DNA of 5,525 nucleotides from Clostridiales bacterium UBA1777 (GTDB lineage: Bacteria > Bacillota > Clostridia > Oscillospirales > Oscillospiraceae), in contig DCGN01000126.1 in assembly GCA_002315275.1 (NCBI GenBank), positions 9,309-14,833 on the forward strand, given 5' to 3'. The translations under genes and the position numbers were made by a program. The notes beneath the pieces are model-generated. The model ran no database searches. It worked only from the letters and a program-made list of their open reading frames with translations, and was not told the DNA's origin. Shown in pieces: positions 5,116 through 5,525 of the stretch. How positions within the stretch are numbered: the first letter of the stretch is position 1; each line of letters starts with the position of its first letter.

Positions 5116-5525
5116 TCAATATCTGAGCTTGCCCTCGGCAACATTTCTGAGGTGCTGGCCGTAGGCGGATTTGCCGTATTTCTCTGCGGCCTTTACGAGC
5201 TCGTCCCTCGTGATCCAACCGGAGTTGTATGCGATCTCCTCGGGAGCTGATATGAGAACGCCGGATCTCGTCTCGATGACCTTTACGAATTCTGCGGCCT
5301 CATAGAGGCTGTCCACCGTGCCGGTGTCGAGCCATGTGCAGCCGCGTCCAAGCAGCTGCACATCGAGAAGCCCGTCATCCAGATACATCTGGTTGAGCGT
5401 CGTGATCTCAAGCTCGCCTCTTGCGGAGGGCTTGACCTCCCATGCGCGCTTGCTCACGCCCGCGGGATAGAAATACAGACCCGTAACGGCGTAATTGCTC
5501 TTGGGCTGCTTGGGCTTTTCCTCAA
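5116..5525 (-). CDS. rfbA: Glucose-1-phosphate thymidylyltransferase, C-terminal part (cut by the window edge)
   Basis: First enzyme of the pathway, making dTDP-glucose from dTTP and glucose-1-phosphate. Only the last 136 residues are present; the reading frame runs off position 5525, so the first half (about 150 residues, including the G-G-x-G-T-R-L nucleotide loop) is outside. The visible part begins E-E-K-P-K-Q-P-K-S-N-Y-A-V-T-G-L-Y-F-Y, the sugar-binding segment, and continues with K-P-S-A-R-G-E-L-E-I-T and L-G-R-G-C-T-W-L-D-T-G-T. The last carries the tryptophan and metal-binding aspartate of RmlA. The C-terminus (Y-G-Q-H-L-R-N-V, then G-K-L-R-Y) is typical of the short RmlA form. A GTG near 5457 could be mistaken for a start, but conserved family sequence continues upstream of it. 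It leads the operon portion seen here; its promoter lies outside the window. Confidence 0.96.
   Translation of the reverse strand, partial: EEKPKQPKSNYAVTGLYFYPAGVSKRAWEVKPSARGELEITTLNQMYLDDGLLDVQLLGRGCTWLDTGTVDSLYEAAEFVKVIETRSGVLISAPEEIAYNSGWITRDELVKAAEKYGKSAYGQHLRNVAEGKLRY

Noticed and set aside
5116..5457. Short rfbA gene starting at a GTG near 5457
   Set aside because: The frame stays open to the window edge and the upstream residues match conserved RmlA sequence, so the gene is cut by the window rather than short.

Overview
The window looks like chromosomal DNA from a low-to-mid GC Gram-positive bacterium of the class Clostridia, most likely a gut-type Oscillospiraceae/Ruminococcaceae relative. 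The evidence is a tRNA-sensing T-box leader in front of a threonyl-tRNA synthetase, near-consensus sigma-A promoters with 17-bp spacers, strong AGGAGG-type ribosome binding sites, a lipoprotein signal peptide, and roughly balanced GC content. The taxonomic placement is inference from these traits. Nothing in the window indicates a mobile element, CRISPR array or phage gene.

Layout. Positions 1-572 (minus strand) hold the 5' end of thrS, cut by the window edge, with its complete control region: a near-perfect promoter (544-572) and a T-box riboswitch (about 305-537). Its specifier codon reads ACC (Thr), and its antiterminator (350-377) and terminator (332-356) are mutually exclusive. Upstream of it, also on the minus strand, is a nitroreductase (626-1354) with its own promoter (1378-1406). 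Divergent from this is a plus-strand pair: a GNAT acetyltransferase (1530-1997, promoter 1467-1495) and, 23 bp later, a small unrecognised lipoprotein (2021-2515). A perfect 14-bp inverted repeat (2522-2554) ends this unit and also serves the converging minus-strand operon.

Positions 2562-5525 are one tight minus-strand operon, in transcription order rfbA (cut by the window edge), rfbC, rfbB and a family 2 glycosyltransferase. The gaps are 18 bp, 12 bp and a 26-bp overlap. RfbA activates glucose-1-phosphate to dTDP-glucose, RfbB dehydrates it to the 4-keto-6-deoxy sugar, and RfbC epimerises that at C3 and C5. The final reductase, RfbD, is not in the window. The last gene is a rhamnosyltransferase-like GT2, so the operon probably makes dTDP-L-rhamnose and transfers it to a cell-surface glycan.

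Most of the window is recognisable housekeeping and surface-polysaccharide biology. The points most worth a second look are a ThrRS that appears to start without the usual N-terminal TGS domain, the unassigned cysteine-rich lipoprotein coupled to a GNAT enzyme, and the absence of rfbD at the end of the rhamnose operon. I did not find a convincing new biological system.
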